From Desulfobulbus_C sp964551175 (GTDB lineage Bacteria; Desulfobacterota; Desulfobulbia; Desulfobulbales; Desulfobulbaceae): a stretch of 64,000 nucleotides of DNA. Each line of letters begins with the position of its first letter. Position 1 is the first letter of the stretch. The notes under the pieces are model-generated. The model did not search any database. It had not been told where the DNA came from and saw only the letters and a program-made list of their open reading frames with translations. This document shows positions 44,140-53,764 of the stretch, piece by piece. Made by a program: the position numbers and the translations under genes. Location: assembly GCA_964551175.1 (NCBI GenBank), contig CAZKBZ010000003.1, positions 1-64,000 of the forward strand. Direction: 5' to 3'.

Positions 44140-44994
44140 ATGAAATCACATCTGCGGACAATCATTTTCCTTTTTTTTCTCTTAGGCAGTAGTGGCTGCA
44201 CCAGGATGATTGTCGGCTCGATTATGCAGCCGACAGTCGATAATCTGCAGCAACAGACTGACCTTGAGCTTGTCTGTGACGGAACCCCGGCCTTTCTGTT
44301 GATGATCGACAGCATGCTGGCCTCAAATCCTGATGATAAATCTCTGCTCCTGGCGGCAACGCAGGCCTTTACCTCCTATACCGCGGCCCTTGATGGTTGC
44401 GGCAGACCTGAGCGGGCAGTGGTTGTCAGTGAAAAGGCCAAAAAATATGGTCTGGCTTTTTTAGCCCGAACCGGTCATCGTTCGTTTGCTTCGACCATAC
44501 CCTTGCCTGAGTTTCAAAAGGCACTTGCTGAAATGGATAAAAAGGATGTTCCGGCTCTTTTCTGGGCAGGAAACGGCTGGGCAACCTGGATACGCTACCA
44601 GGGGGGATCACCTGCTTCCATGGCGCAACTGGTCAGGGTTGAACAGCTGATGCAGCGGTCGGTTGAGCTTGATGAAACCTATTACCATGGAGGAGGCCAT
44701 ATTTTTCTGGGTGTGTATTACGGCTCCAAGCCTCCTCTTCTGGGCGGTAAACCGGAGCTGAGTCGGGCTCATTTTGAAAAGGCGCTGGCAATCTCAGACA
44801 GGGAATTCCTGCCGGCCCAGGTAGCCTACGCTGAAACCTATGCAAAAATGACCTATAATCGGGATCTGTTTGAACAGCTTTTACAGGAGGTCATCAGCTT
44901 TCCTGTGGAAAAACGACCGGACATTACCCTGGTTAACCAGGTGGCAAAACGGCGGGCAGTAAAGCTTCTTGAACAGATCGATCAATTTTTTTAA
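44140..44994 (+). CDS. TRAP-associated lipoprotein TatT
   Basis: 284 residues. The signal MKSHLRTIIFLFFLLGSSGC ends in a lipobox with Cys20. The helical body (LLLAATQAFTSYTAAL, ALFWAGNGWATWI, YHGGGHIFLGVYYGSKP, ALAISDREFLPAQVAYAETYA) is the TatT/T-component fold, a TPR-like protein known to trimerise with a TRAP substrate-binding protein. It is followed by dctP, dctQ and dctM with small gaps, so it is the first gene of a TRAP operon. It is expected in the periplasm, anchored to a membrane. Confidence 0.85.
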   Translation: MKSHLRTIIFLFFLLGSSGCTRMIVGSIMQPTVDNLQQQTDLELVCDGTPAFLLMIDSMLASNPDDKSLLLAATQAFTSYTAALDGCGRPERAVVVSEKAKKYGLAFLARTGHRSFASTIPLPEFQKALAEMDKKDVPALFWAGNGWATWIRYQGGSPASMAQLVRVEQLMQRSVELDETYYHGGGHIFLGVYYGSKPPLLGGKPELSRAHFEKALAISDREFLPAQVAYAETYAKMTYNRDLFEQLLQEVISFPVEKRPDITLVNQVAKRRAVKLLEQIDQFF

Positions 44995-45076
44995 TAATTT
45001 TATTTTGTTGATAGGCCTTGAGCTGTCAGCATCAGATGATCCGGTGCAGGAGACTATTGTGCAGAGAGTTAACTTA

Positions 45077-46090
45077 ATGCAGTCTTTATTTGTCCTGCTT
45101 CTTATCCTGTTATCAGTGAGTCCGGCTCTGGCAGGGGCAAAGTATACCTTCAAGGTGGCAACTATTGCTCCAGAAGGCAGCATCTGGACCAGGCGATTCC
45201 ACGATTTTGTCAGTGAGGTGGGAGAAAAATGCAATGGTGAGGTAGGGTTTAAAGTATACGCCGGCGGCATTATGGGGGATGACCGGGCCATGTACCGTAA
45301 AATGCAGATCGGCCAGCTGCATGGAGGCGGCTTTACCATGACCGGCATCGGTTCGGTGGTTCCCGATTTCAGGGTGATGGGCATTCCCTTTCTCTTCCAG
45401 TCCTACGACGAGGTGGACAAGGTGAAAGCCGGCATGCTGGATTATTTCACCGCTGCTTTTGCCAAAAAGGGTCTGGAACTGATCGCCATGACCGAGGTCG
45501 GATTTGTCTATGCCATGTCCACTACTCCAATTTCCACCCTGCCCCAACTTAAAGACAGCAAAACCTGGGCTCCGGAAGGGGATCCGATCTCCAATGCCTA
45601 CCTGGACACCCTTGGCATCACTCCGATTCCCCTTGCAATCCCGGATGTGCTTACCTCCCTGCAGACAGGTATGGTGGAAACAGTTTTTAACTCGCTGTAT
45701 GGTTCAATTGTGCTGCAATGGTTCACCAAGACCGTCTATGTCTCTGATATCCCCTTTGGCTATGCCTATGGGGCTTTTCTGCTTGATCGCAGAAAATTTT
45801 TACGATTACCTGAAAACTATAGAAAACTGGTTAAAGCCACGGCAAAAAAACATTTTGATCTGCTCATTCAGGATACCCGGAAAAGCAACCTGGAGGCCCG
45901 TCAGGTGCTGATCGACAACGGTGTTTCCATGGTGCCGCCGGACCCTGCTGATGCCCGGAAACTGATAGAAAAACGGGATGAAACAGTCCAGCGCATGGGA
46001 GACAAGGCGTTCAGCACAGAGAGTTATGATCTCACGCTGAAACTGCTGGAAGCTGTTCGCAGCCAGGCTGCAGAGAAAAACGTCCAATAA
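45077..46090 (+). CDS. dctP: TRAP transporter substrate-binding protein DctP
   Basis: 337 residues from ATG 45077, which begins a signal peptide (MQSLFVLLLILLSVSPALA). An in-frame ATG 108 nt upstream overlaps the tatT end and adds no signal-like sequence. The body has the DctP pattern: ATIAPEGSIWTRRFHDF, VYAGGIMGDDRAMYRKMQIGQ, MGIPFLFQSYDEVDK and VLTSLQTGMVETVFNS. It binds an organic acid or similar ligand in the periplasm for the DctQM permease. Which ligand is not shown; TatT-linked systems often handle hydrophobic ligands. Confidence 0.9.
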   Translation: MQSLFVLLLILLSVSPALAGAKYTFKVATIAPEGSIWTRRFHDFVSEVGEKCNGEVGFKVYAGGIMGDDRAMYRKMQIGQLHGGGFTMTGIGSVVPDFRVMGIPFLFQSYDEVDKVKAGMLDYFTAAFAKKGLELIAMTEVGFVYAMSTTPISTLPQLKDSKTWAPEGDPISNAYLDTLGITPIPLAIPDVLTSLQTGMVETVFNSLYGSIVLQWFTKTVYVSDIPFGYAYGAFLLDRRKFLRLPENYRKLVKATAKKHFDLLIQDTRKSNLEARQVLIDNGVSMVPPDPADARKLIEKRDETVQRMGDKAFSTESYDLTLKLLEAVRSQAAEKNVQ

Positions 46091-46108
46091 CCCATCTCAA
46101 GGGATTTT

Positions 46109-46636
46109 ATGGGAAAAAAGCAGCTCACCTCCCGGATATCACTTTTATGGAAATGGCTGCTTGACGGTTTTCTCTGTTTGCTGTTGAGCTGTATGATCAG
46201 TCTTGCCTGTCTGCAGATCGGGCTGCGGACTTTTTTCTCGGGCGGTCTGCTCTGGGCCGACCCCCTGCTTCGTTACCTTGTCCTCTGGAGCGGCATGTTA
46301 GGGGCAGTGGTGGCGACAAGAGAGCGCAAACATATCGCCATTGATGTTGTCGGCTACCTGGCCCCTGAACGGTTCAAGCCCTGGCTGCAGCTGGTGCTTG
46401 ATTTCTTCTCCTGTCTTGTGACCGGATCCCTGACCTGGGCTGCAATTGTCTTTGTCCGCAACGAGGCGGCCTTTGGCGGCACTTCGCTGCTGTCTCTGCC
46501 CTCATGGGTGTGGAACCTGATTTTTCCCCTGGCCTTTTTTCTGATCGCGGTCCATTTTTTTCTTGCCCTGCTCCAGGATATTCTGCTCATTTCAAGACCG
46601 GACGATCAGGAAACAGAGCCGGAGCCTTTGCCTTGA
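46109..46636 (+). CDS. dctQ: TRAP transporter small membrane subunit DctQ
   Basis: 175 residues with four membrane helices (about 14-38, 52-70, 92-113, 133-155). LLWADPLLRYLVLWSGMLGAVVATRERKHIAIDVV is the DctQ signature. Pairs with the large permease subunit DctM, whose TTG start overlaps its stop codon (TTGA). Fourth component-set member after tatT and dctP. Confidence 0.9.
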   Translation: MGKKQLTSRISLLWKWLLDGFLCLLLSCMISLACLQIGLRTFFSGGLLWADPLLRYLVLWSGMLGAVVATRERKHIAIDVVGYLAPERFKPWLQLVLDFFSCLVTGSLTWAAIVFVRNEAAFGGTSLLSLPSWVWNLIFPLAFFLIAVHFFLALLQDILLISRPDDQETEPEPLP

Positions 46637-47898
46637 ATCTCCTGAAACTCTTCACCCTGGCCCTGGCCCTGATAGGCAGCCCGCTGTTCATCGTTATTTC
46701 TGCTCTGGCGCTGATCTCTTTTTATTCTGTGGGCATTGATGTGTCCGTGGTCATTATCGAGATGTCACGACTGGCAGATACACCGCTTTTGCTGGCACTG
46801 CCGCTCTTTATCTTTGCCGGTACCCTGCTGTCGGAAAGCGGAGCTCCCCAGCGCATGCTGAAGCTGTCGCATCTGCTGCTGGGCTGGATGCCTGGAGGCC
46901 TGGCGGTTGTCTCGCTCCTGGTCTGTGCCGTGTTCACTGCCTTTACCGGGGCTTCCGGGGTAACCATTTTTGCCCTGGGCGGCCTGCTCTTTCCGGCACT
47001 TGTTCAGGACAACTATTCAGAAAAATTCGCCCTGGGCCTGATCACATCTTCAGGCAGCCTCGGCCTGCTGTTCCCGCCCAGCCTGCCGCTTATCCTGTAT
47101 GGTGTTATTGCTGAAACCAGGATTGACCAGCTGTTTTTAGCCGGCATCGTGCCTGGCCTGGTCATGCTTGCCTTCCTTATTGTCTACTCCATGGCAAAAA
47201 ATCCTGCTCAGACCAGGGTGCAGACCAGAACAAATCTTCGCGCAATCATTGCCGGGCTCAGGGAGGCGATATGGGAACTGCCTCTGCCGTTCCTGGTTCT
47301 GGGAGGTATATACGGCGGCTTTCTTGTTGCCGGAGAAGCCGCTGCTATCACCGCCTGTTACGTGTTGATCGTGGAGGTTTTTTTCTACCGGGATATTCAG
47401 TTCAAACAACTGCCCGGGATCATGGTCAAGTCAATGATGCTCTTTGGTGGAATTCTGGTTATTCTTGCCGCCTCCATGGCTTCGACCAATTTTCTGGTGG
47501 ACCAGGAAGTGCCCATGCGTCTTTTTGAGTTTATCCGTCAGTATATTTCCAGCAAGTACACCTTTCTGCTGCTGCTCAATATATTTCTGCTTATCGTCGG
47601 TTCGATGCTCGATATTTTCTCCGCCCTGGTGCTGGTGGTACCGCTCATCGTCCCCATTGCCAGAGGCTATGATGTCAACCTGATTCACCTTGGCATCATC
47701 TTTCTGACCAATCTGCAGATCGGCTACTGCACACCGCCGGTGGGACTCAATCTTTTTCTGGCCAGCTATAAGTTTGAAAGGCCGGTGATTCAGCTGTACG
47801 GGGCCACGCTGCCCTTTCTCGCCCTGCTCATGGTGACCCTTGTCATTATCACCTATTTCCCGTTGTTGAGTCTTTTTCTTGTAAATCTCGCTGGTTGA
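46633..47898 (+). CDS. dctM: TRAP transporter large permease subunit DctM
   Basis: 421 residues with 11-12 membrane helices. The TTG start at 46633 overlaps the dctQ stop; the open frame upstream is out of the family. SPLFIVISALALISFYSVGID, ALPLFIFAGTLLSESGAPQRML, VFTAFTGASGVTIFALGGLLFPAL and GYCTPPVGLNLFLA are DctM marks. It is the sodium-driven translocation subunit. The operon tatT-dctP-dctQ-dctM is complete. A minus-strand gene remnant starts 16 nt beyond its stop. Confidence 0.9.
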   Translation: MNLLKLFTLALALIGSPLFIVISALALISFYSVGIDVSVVIIEMSRLADTPLLLALPLFIFAGTLLSESGAPQRMLKLSHLLLGWMPGGLAVVSLLVCAVFTAFTGASGVTIFALGGLLFPALVQDNYSEKFALGLITSSGSLGLLFPPSLPLILYGVIAETRIDQLFLAGIVPGLVMLAFLIVYSMAKNPAQTRVQTRTNLRAIIAGLREAIWELPLPFLVLGGIYGGFLVAGEAAAITACYVLIVEVFFYRDIQFKQLPGIMVKSMMLFGGILVILAASMASTNFLVDQEVPMRLFEFIRQYISSKYTFLLLLNIFLLIVGSMLDIFSALVLVVPLIVPIARGYDVNLIHLGIIFLTNLQIGYCTPPVGLNLFLASYKFERPVIQLYGATLPFLALLMVTLVIITYFPLLSLFLVNLAG

Positions 47899-47914
47899 AT
47901 ACCCGGATGCATGT

Positions 47915-48190
47915 TCATGACTGTTTTTGTTCAGCAATATAATACCGGATTTTGCCAAGACGTTTTGCCATGTACATCACATCATCTGCATGCCTGAGCA
48001 GGTGTTGCGGTGTTTCAGCATGGCCTGGATACAGAGCGATACCAATGCTGAAGGAAATATCCAGATCCTGGTCAACATCTAGCTTAATGACCGGGCAGGA
48101 GTATAACCGGTTGACAATGTTGATTACCTGCTGCTGATCACCTGAAGCCTCCTCTCGGGTATTGGTTATCCTGGATTTTGGAGGAATATG
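47915..48190 (-). pseudogene. C-terminal GGDEF-domain remnant
   Basis: The minus strand encodes, in the same frame as the upstream response regulator, QQQVINIVNRLYSC, ISFSIGIALYPGHA, HLLRHADDVMYMAKRLGK and IRYYIAEQKQS. This is the last third of a GGDEF domain. The signature loop and first half are missing, and two in-frame TAA codons (48203-48205 and 48191-48193) separate it from the regulator. It appears to be the decayed output domain of a former receiver-PAS-GGDEF protein. Confidence 0.8.
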
Positions 48191-48202
48191 TTACCGCAGG
48201 AC

Positions 48203-49177
48203 TTAGATGAGCCAGGCGGTCATTTCAGTGACAACATGGGCGACACCGGTCAGCGTACCGTCACTGTCAAGAAGCGGTATATGGATCTGCTGCAACGGTG
48301 GAGAATTATTTCTTTCCAGGATTACCGGTTCATTGAACATGCTTGTTATTGTATCCCCCACAGGACACTGACGGCATATTTTGGAATTTGCCTGGTACAC
48401 CTCATGACATGATTTACCGATGAGTTCAGAAAGCCTGATGTTGAAAAAATCCAGGGCGGTCTGGTTACCCCAGATAATACGTCGGTCTGTATCTTGAATT
48501 GTAATTAATTCTTTGAGATTATTTAAGATATGATAAAAGTTGTCCCTTTCCTGTTTGAGTTGTTCCTGTTCTGTTTCCGCAGCATGAGTAACCTGATGAA
48601 GTAATTTTTTCAGGTGTTCCTGCTGCTGTTTCTGCTGTTCAAGAAGCTGTTTTATTTTGAGCTGAAGATCGATGCGTGCATGAAGCACATCTTTTTGAAA
48701 GGGTTTGGAAATATAATCCACTGCTCCCGCAACCAATCCTTTACTCTCCATGCCTTTGTCGGTCATTGCAGTAACGAAGAGTACCGGTATGTGGCGCAGG
48801 CGAGGGTTGCCCTTTAGTTGTCGGCAAACCGAATAACCATCCATATCCGGCATATTGACATCCAGCAGAATAAGATCGGGAACAATTGTTTCAGCAAGCT
48901 GTAATCCCTGTTCACCCGAGGAGGCAACGGAAAGGGTATACTCGTCAGCCAGGATCGATATCAGCAGTTCCTGGTACAGCCTGTCATCGTCAATGAACAA
49001 AAGGTGATACTGGGAAGTATCTACGGTCGCAGCATGGGCACCATGGTCAATTATTGTTTCCTGGGACATCGCATTCCCACAGATCGTGCATGTCGGGGGG
49101 CTGGTCTTGATCTGTTGCAGCTGTTCCGGCGAAATGATGTTCTTTCCGCCGCATTCTTCACAAAAAATTACATTCAT
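48203..49177 (-). CDS. Response regulator: zinc-ribbon, receiver and PAS domains
   Basis: 324 residues. Residues 1-40 form a zinc-ribbon-like element (FCEECGGK and CTICGNAM, two CxxC pairs). The receiver (about 58-172) has FIDDDRL, phospho-Asp in LILLDVNMPDMDGY (near 105) and Lys in YISKPFQ. A coiled coil rich in Gln leads to a PAS domain (about 215-320) with ILNNLKELITIQDTDRRIIWGN and a CRQCPVGD Cys pair. It ends abruptly after VVTEMTAWLI at a TAA. In frame beyond the stop lies a GGDEF remnant, so it probably was longer. A hybrid kinase gene lies 54 bp upstream on the same strand. Confidence 0.85.
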   Translation of the reverse strand: MNVIFCEECGGKNIISPEQLQQIKTSPPTCTICGNAMSQETIIDHGAHAATVDTSQYHLLFIDDDRLYQELLISILADEYTLSVASSGEQGLQLAETIVPDLILLDVNMPDMDGYSVCRQLKGNPRLRHIPVLFVTAMTDKGMESKGLVAGAVDYISKPFQKDVLHARIDLQLKIKQLLEQQKQQQEHLKKLLHQVTHAAETEQEQLKQERDNFYHILNNLKELITIQDTDRRIIWGNQTALDFFNIRLSELIGKSCHEVYQANSKICRQCPVGDTITSMFNEPVILERNNSPPLQQIHIPLLDSDGTLTGVAHVVTEMTAWLI

Positions 49178-49231
49178 GATCTGGTCCTGATGTTGTAGGC
49201 AACAATCACCCGTTGTTAAACAGGTTCCGGA

Positions 49232-52200
49232 TTACCGGCCTACATACATGTCAATAAAAGCAGTAAGATGTCTCTGCAGTTGCGAGAGCTTGGATCGGTA
49301 ATCCAGCTGGATATTCTTTCCTGCCTTGATTTCGATCTCTTTTGCAAGCCCCGCGTCTTCCTCCAGGCCCAGGGCAAGGAGGCTGCCCTTGGCTTTGTGT
49401 GCGGCAGAGGACAGCAGTTCCATGTCTGCTCTTGACAGGGCTTTTCCGGCCTGCTCCAGAGTATGGAGCAGGGTTTCTGCAGAAAGGCGGCACATTTTTT
49501 CCAGTTCATCTCCATCCAGTCCATAGGTTTTTTGTAAATGCTCGTTGGCTTGTTGGATAATATCTTTCATGGCAGTGTTATTGTGCTGAAGTTGAAAGTC
49601 ATTTGCTTCTTCGGTCGGGGCCGTATGGGGAGGTTCGGTAGTTGGAGGTAAAACCCCCTGTATGGCGGCAATGAGTTCTTTGCTGGTAAAAGGTTTGCTC
49701 AGATAGCCATTCATTCCCGCCTTGAGACAAATGCGCCTGTCCTCGTCCAGGGCATGTGCGGTCAGGGCGATGACCGGCGTGTGGATATCCCTGATTCTGG
49801 TACATAATGGTTGCCAGAGTTCTTCTGTGAGGCACTCGTGTTCCGGCATGTCCAGGCGGTTTTCACAGGCGCGGATAATTTTTGTTGCGGTGATACCATC
49901 CATTACCGGCATACGTACATCCATCAGGATCAGATCGAAATAGGTGTGGGACAAATGTTTCAATGCCTCGATTCCTGAACCGGCTTCGATAATCAGGTGG
50001 TCGTTGTTTCGGGCCAGAATGGTCTTGGCAATAAATCGATTGGCTTTGTTGTCGTCCACCAGTAAAATTTGAAGTTTTGGAATATCCGTACGCAGTGACT
50101 TGCAGCGGTTATCCAACTGTTCCAGCTCCTCCCCAGACATCAGTGAACAGGTAAGGGTAAAAGTAAAACAGCTGCCCTGGCCGGGAACGCTTGTCACGGA
50201 AATACCCTCTCCCATCAAATTGCACAGTTGCGATGAAATGGCAAGCCCAAGACCTGTGCCGCCAAAATTTCTGGCAATGGAGGAGTCTGCCTGGTTGAAT
50301 TTTTCAAAAATGGCCTGCTGCTGCTCCGGGGCAATTCCCATGCCGGTATCCCGCACGGCAAAAGACAGGAACAGGCGGTCACCCTCCTTCTTTTTGATGC
50401 CGGCTTCAATAGTGATTGAACCTGAATCGGTAAACTTGATGGCATTGGATACCAGGTTAATCAGAACCTGATGCAGCCGTAATTCATCGGCAATAATATA
50501 TTCAGGTATACCGTCGTCAATCCGCTCTATAATATCCAACCCCTTTTTAACGGCCAGGGCATGGCTTGTCTGAATAACGCCGGCAATACAGTCTCTGGGG
50601 TTGAATGGTTTCGGATCAAGCTCGAGCCGGCCCGCTTCAATCTTTGAAAAGTCGAGGATATCGTTGATCAGGTGCAGGAGAAAGGTAGAGGATTGTGTTA
50701 TGTTGTTCAGCAGAAATTGCTGTTTGTTGTCAAGAGACGTATCGGCCATGATCTCCCCCATGCCGATGATCGCATTCAGCGGAGTCCGTATTTCATGGCT
50801 CATGTTGGCCAGAAAAGAACTCTTTGCCTGACTGGCTTTGCGTGCCTGGTCACGGGCTTCTTTCAGGATCTTTCTTTTTTCCCTGTCGCGTTGGATATCA
50901 AGCGTGAGCCAGACGGCTCCCATGTCCGGATCCTGCGGATCAATAATTTTGCCGATTAGACGGCACCAGAAAAGGCTGCCGTTTTTCCGACGCATTTGCA
51001 GTTCGTCCTGGAAAATTTCATCACGGGAGAATTTATTAAACGCTTTATCAATGGTTTCTTGAAAAGAAGCTTCATCCTTGAAAAGTGTCTTTGATGGCAG
51101 ACGTTCAGCATCCTGCCTGGTGTAACCGAACATGGCGGCTCCCTGCCTGCTGATCCATNNNNNNNNNNNNNNNNNNNNNNNNNNNNNNNNNNNNNNNNNN
51201 NNNNNNNNNNNNNNNNNNNNNNNNNNNNNNNNNNNNNNNNNNNNNNNNNNNNNNNNNNTCATATAGCCTTCGATTCCGTTGTTGATCAACTCTTCCGATG
51301 ACCTGCCAAACAGTTCACACAGGCTGGAGTTAATCATAATTATTCTATTTGTTCCACAATCTCTGAAAACGAACCCCACGGGACTTTTGTCTATGATGGT
51401 TTGATATATTTTTTTATCTGCCAGTCTCTGTCTGGTCTCCTGGGCCAGGGAATTCGTGGCAATCATGATCTCTTCATTTTTTCTATAGAATAAATAGAGC
51501 AGCAGCAGCAAGAAGCAGACCATGGTTGCCGAGAGTAAAAAAAACCGTTTATAGATAGGGGAAGTCCAGTGAAATGTCCGGCGCAACCATCCGCTTTCAA
51601 CAATGTGGACAAGGGAGAGTCCACCATAGCCCAACGGTGCCCGGAAAAAGAAAAACGTGGATCCGCTGTCGTTAGTGGATTTAACAATAGCGTTGTTTTT
51701 CATATCAGTCAGTAATCCGGGCGGGAAATTCAGCGGGGAAATCCTGTCCGGGGGAAACTGGCGTGAGGCTTGAAGTCTTTTCTCAGTTGCCGGATTCATG
51801 GGTTGGAAAGTATACAGCTTATGATTTTTTATGTTGATAAATATGCCGGACTCTGTCAGCAATCCGACCAGAAAATTTGATTCAGCCGGTTGATCGCTGG
51901 TAAAAGCGGTACTGAGCCATGAAATATTGAAAAAAGAGGGACGGATTTTTATCACCGCCACGCCGACGGCATGTGAAGAGATTTTGACGGGACGGGCATA
52001 AAAAATTCCGAGTTTGTTCGAGGTAACTCCGATGGCCGTGTAAAGGATGGGACTGTCTTGTAAGGCAGCTTGGAAATATGGCCTGAATCCATAGTTATGG
52101 CCGACAAAAGACGGCTCACTGGAATAGATGCAGTTTCCTTTCATGTCCATGAGATACGCTGCCGAGATATTCTCTATCATTGCTATGGACTCAAGGGTTT

Positions 52201-52480
52201 TAGTAACCATCAGGGCTGCTATCCTGGTTGGTTTTTTCTGCTGGTTATGATAATTTAAGATGTTGAGGATCAGGGGATTGTGGGTGAGCTGTTTGGATAT
52301 ACTTGTGAGCTGGTTCAGGCCCCGGTTAAACAATTCTGTTTCCCGCTGCAGACGCATGCTGTACAGATCAAGGTCCTTTTGCCAGCCGCTCTGTCTGCTG
52401 TACAGACCAAGCAAAATACTGAACAAGACCGCAGCCACGGCAAGAAAAAAACAGGTTTTTCTGAAAGTGAATATTTTCAT
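49232..52480 (-). CDS. Hybrid histidine kinase: Cache, PAS, HisKA, HATPase, receiver, HPt
   Basis: About 1082 residues including an unresolved gap. TM1 is at about 10-30, a Cache-type periplasmic sensor (NISAAYLMDMKGNCIYSSEPSF) at about 35-300 and TM2 near 318-338. The first PAS is near 365-407, the second after the gap (WISRQGAAMFGYTRQ). HisKA phospho-His is in HEIRTPLNAIIG (near 563). The HATPase has NLVSNAIKFTDSG and GGTGLGLAIS. The receiver has LILMDVRMPVMDG (near 852), and the HPt His is in AAHKAKGSLLALG (near 1028). It can run a full internal phosphorelay. The N run 51159-51258 (residues about 408-441) hides part of the PAS region. Its output partner is probably the receiver protein downstream. 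Confidence 0.9.
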   Translation of the reverse strand: MKIFTFRKTCFFLAVAAVLFSILLGLYSRQSGWQKDLDLYSMRLQRETELFNRGLNQLTSISKQLTHNPLILNILNYHNQQKKPTRIAALMVTKTLESIAMIENISAAYLMDMKGNCIYSSEPSFVGHNYGFRPYFQAALQDSPILYTAIGVTSNKLGIFYARPVKISSHAVGVAVIKIRPSFFNISWLSTAFTSDQPAESNFLVGLLTESGIFINIKNHKLYTFQPMNPATEKRLQASRQFPPDRISPLNFPPGLLTDMKNNAIVKSTNDSGSTFFFFRAPLGYGGLSLVHIVESGWLRRTFHWTSPIYKRFFLLSATMVCFLLLLLYLFYRKNEEIMIATNSLAQETRQRLADKKIYQTIIDKSPVGFVFRDCGTNRIIMINSSLCELFGRSSEELINNGIEGYMXXXXXXXXXXXXXXXXXXXXXXXXXXXXXXXXXXWISRQGAAMFGYTRQDAERLPSKTLFKDEASFQETIDKAFNKFSRDEIFQDELQMRRKNGSLFWCRLIGKIIDPQDPDMGAVWLTLDIQRDREKRKILKEARDQARKASQAKSSFLANMSHEIRTPLNAIIGMGEIMADTSLDNKQQFLLNNITQSSTFLLHLINDILDFSKIEAGRLELDPKPFNPRDCIAGVIQTSHALAVKKGLDIIERIDDGIPEYIIADELRLHQVLINLVSNAIKFTDSGSITIEAGIKKKEGDRLFLSFAVRDTGMGIAPEQQQAIFEKFNQADSSIARNFGGTGLGLAISSQLCNLMGEGISVTSVPGQGSCFTFTLTCSLMSGEELEQLDNRCKSLRTDIPKLQILLVDDNKANRFIAKTILARNNDHLIIEAGSGIEALKHLSHTYFDLILMDVRMPVMDGITATKIIRACENRLDMPEHECLTEELWQPLCTRIRDIHTPVIALTAHALDEDRRICLKAGMNGYLSKPFTSKELIAAIQGVLPPTTEPPHTAPTEEANDFQLQHNNTAMKDIIQQANEHLQKTYGLDGDELEKMCRLSAETLLHTLEQAGKALSRADMELLSSAAHKAKGSLLALGLEEDAGLAKEIEIKAGKNIQLDYRSKLSQLQRHLTAFIDMYVGR
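51159..51258. other. Assembly gap (100 N) inside the hybrid kinase
   Basis: The frame is open on both sides, and the flanks (ending CTGATCCAT and starting TCATATAGCC) share no overlap. The true length is unknown, so the size of the PAS-to-PAS linker is uncertain. Confidence 0.95.
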
Positions 52481-52617
52481 TATCCCGGTGCGTGTGACAC
52501 CTTACTTATCATTTTTTGTCGGAGCAGGATAAATAAGGTCTGTTTCGGATGGGCTGGCCACTGCTGTTTCGGACAGAAAATTGAGTTGTCATTTCCGTCC
52601 CGGTGAACAGGATATCA

Positions 52618-53664
52618 TTATATGCTGAACCGATCCTTGACGGTCTCCCATATATCCTCCTGGCGGACAAAGGCTTCGACCAGCTGCGGATCAAGCTGTT
52701 TCCCGCGTTCCTCAAGGATCAACTGCCTGGCCTCATCATGGCTGAGGGCCTTTTTGTAGGCCCGTGCACTGGTGAGGGCATCATAAATATCTGCAACCGC
52801 CATAATACGTGCCGCCACGGGAATACGGCTGCCGGTAAGCCCTTCCGGATAGCCGTTTCCGTCAAAATGTTCATGGTGGTACATGGAGATTTCAAAGGCG
52901 GTTTTTATGGCCGGTGATCCTGTTTTTTCGTAAATACCCCGGAGGAGGTTGCCTCCAATGACGGTATGTTTTTTCATCAGGGCAAATTCTTCACGGGTGA
53001 ATTTGCCGGGTTTATGGAGAATTGCATCTGGAATAGCCACTTTTCCGATATCGTGCAGAGGTGAAACCCGAGAGATTTCATCAGCAAAGGAAAGGGTGAT
53101 ACCCATTTCAGGACACTGTTCCGCCAGGTCTCTGGCCAGCAGCCGGGTGTACATCCGTACCCTATCCAGATGGCAACCTGTTTCTTCACTTCTATACTCC
53201 GATAATCGGGCCATTCCGAAGATGAGTTCTTCCGTGCTTTCCAGCTGGAGCAGGCGAAAGCCGCTGCGGGTTCTGAGTTTCAACTCTTCGGGCAGGGCCG
53301 GTTTACTCAGAAAATCATCGGCTCCCTGGGAAAGGGCCCGTACCACGGCCTGTTTGTCATCAGCACCGGTCAGCACTATCAGGTACATGTAACGACTCGC
53401 CTGTTCACGGATGGCTTTGATAAAATCATAGCCATCCATGACAGGCATGGACAGGTCGGTGATGACAAGTCGTATAGCCGGATTGTCAGCACAGAGAGCC
53501 ATGGCCTCACGACCGTTTTCAGCCTCCAGAACGGTATATCCTTCACGGACAAGAGGAACACGCAGCAGCATACGCTGGGCCGAATCATCATCTACCAGCA
53601 GAACCTGCATTGCTTTATAATTCTCAAAATCAGCGGTCACCACTGGTGCTGTGGCTGGTAACAT
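52618..53664 (-). CDS. Receiver-HD-GYP c-di-GMP phosphodiesterase
   Basis: 348 residues. The ATG at 53662-53664 is preferred to the upstream TTG because AAGGA lies 7 nt before it. The receiver (about 20-135) has LLVDDDSAQ and phospho-Asp in LVITDLSMPVMDGY. The HD-GYP domain (about 150-345) has SPLHDIGKVAIPD (near 203), HHEHFDGNGYPEGL (near 265) and the binding residues ARIMAVADIYDALTSARAYK. This architecture (RpfG-like) hydrolyses c-di-GMP to GMP after phosphorylation of the receiver. It lies between the hybrid kinase and the rhodanese-type selenoprotein gene. Confidence 0.92.
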   Translation of the reverse strand: MLPATAPVVTADFENYKAMQVLLVDDDSAQRMLLRVPLVREGYTVLEAENGREAMALCADNPAIRLVITDLSMPVMDGYDFIKAIREQASRYMYLIVLTGADDKQAVVRALSQGADDFLSKPALPEELKLRTRSGFRLLQLESTEELIFGMARLSEYRSEETGCHLDRVRMYTRLLARDLAEQCPEMGITLSFADEISRVSPLHDIGKVAIPDAILHKPGKFTREEFALMKKHTVIGGNLLRGIYEKTGSPAIKTAFEISMYHHEHFDGNGYPEGLTGSRIPVAARIMAVADIYDALTSARAYKKALSHDEARQLILEERGKQLDPQLVEAFVRQEDIWETVKDRFSI

Positions 53665-53764
53665 GGAGTTATCCTTCAAACATTATGGTTGTCGGTATAT
53701 GACCAAATGACAGTGAGCAGCGGCTTTTAATAGCCCGTAAGCTGTCGCGGCTGGAGGGGATCAC

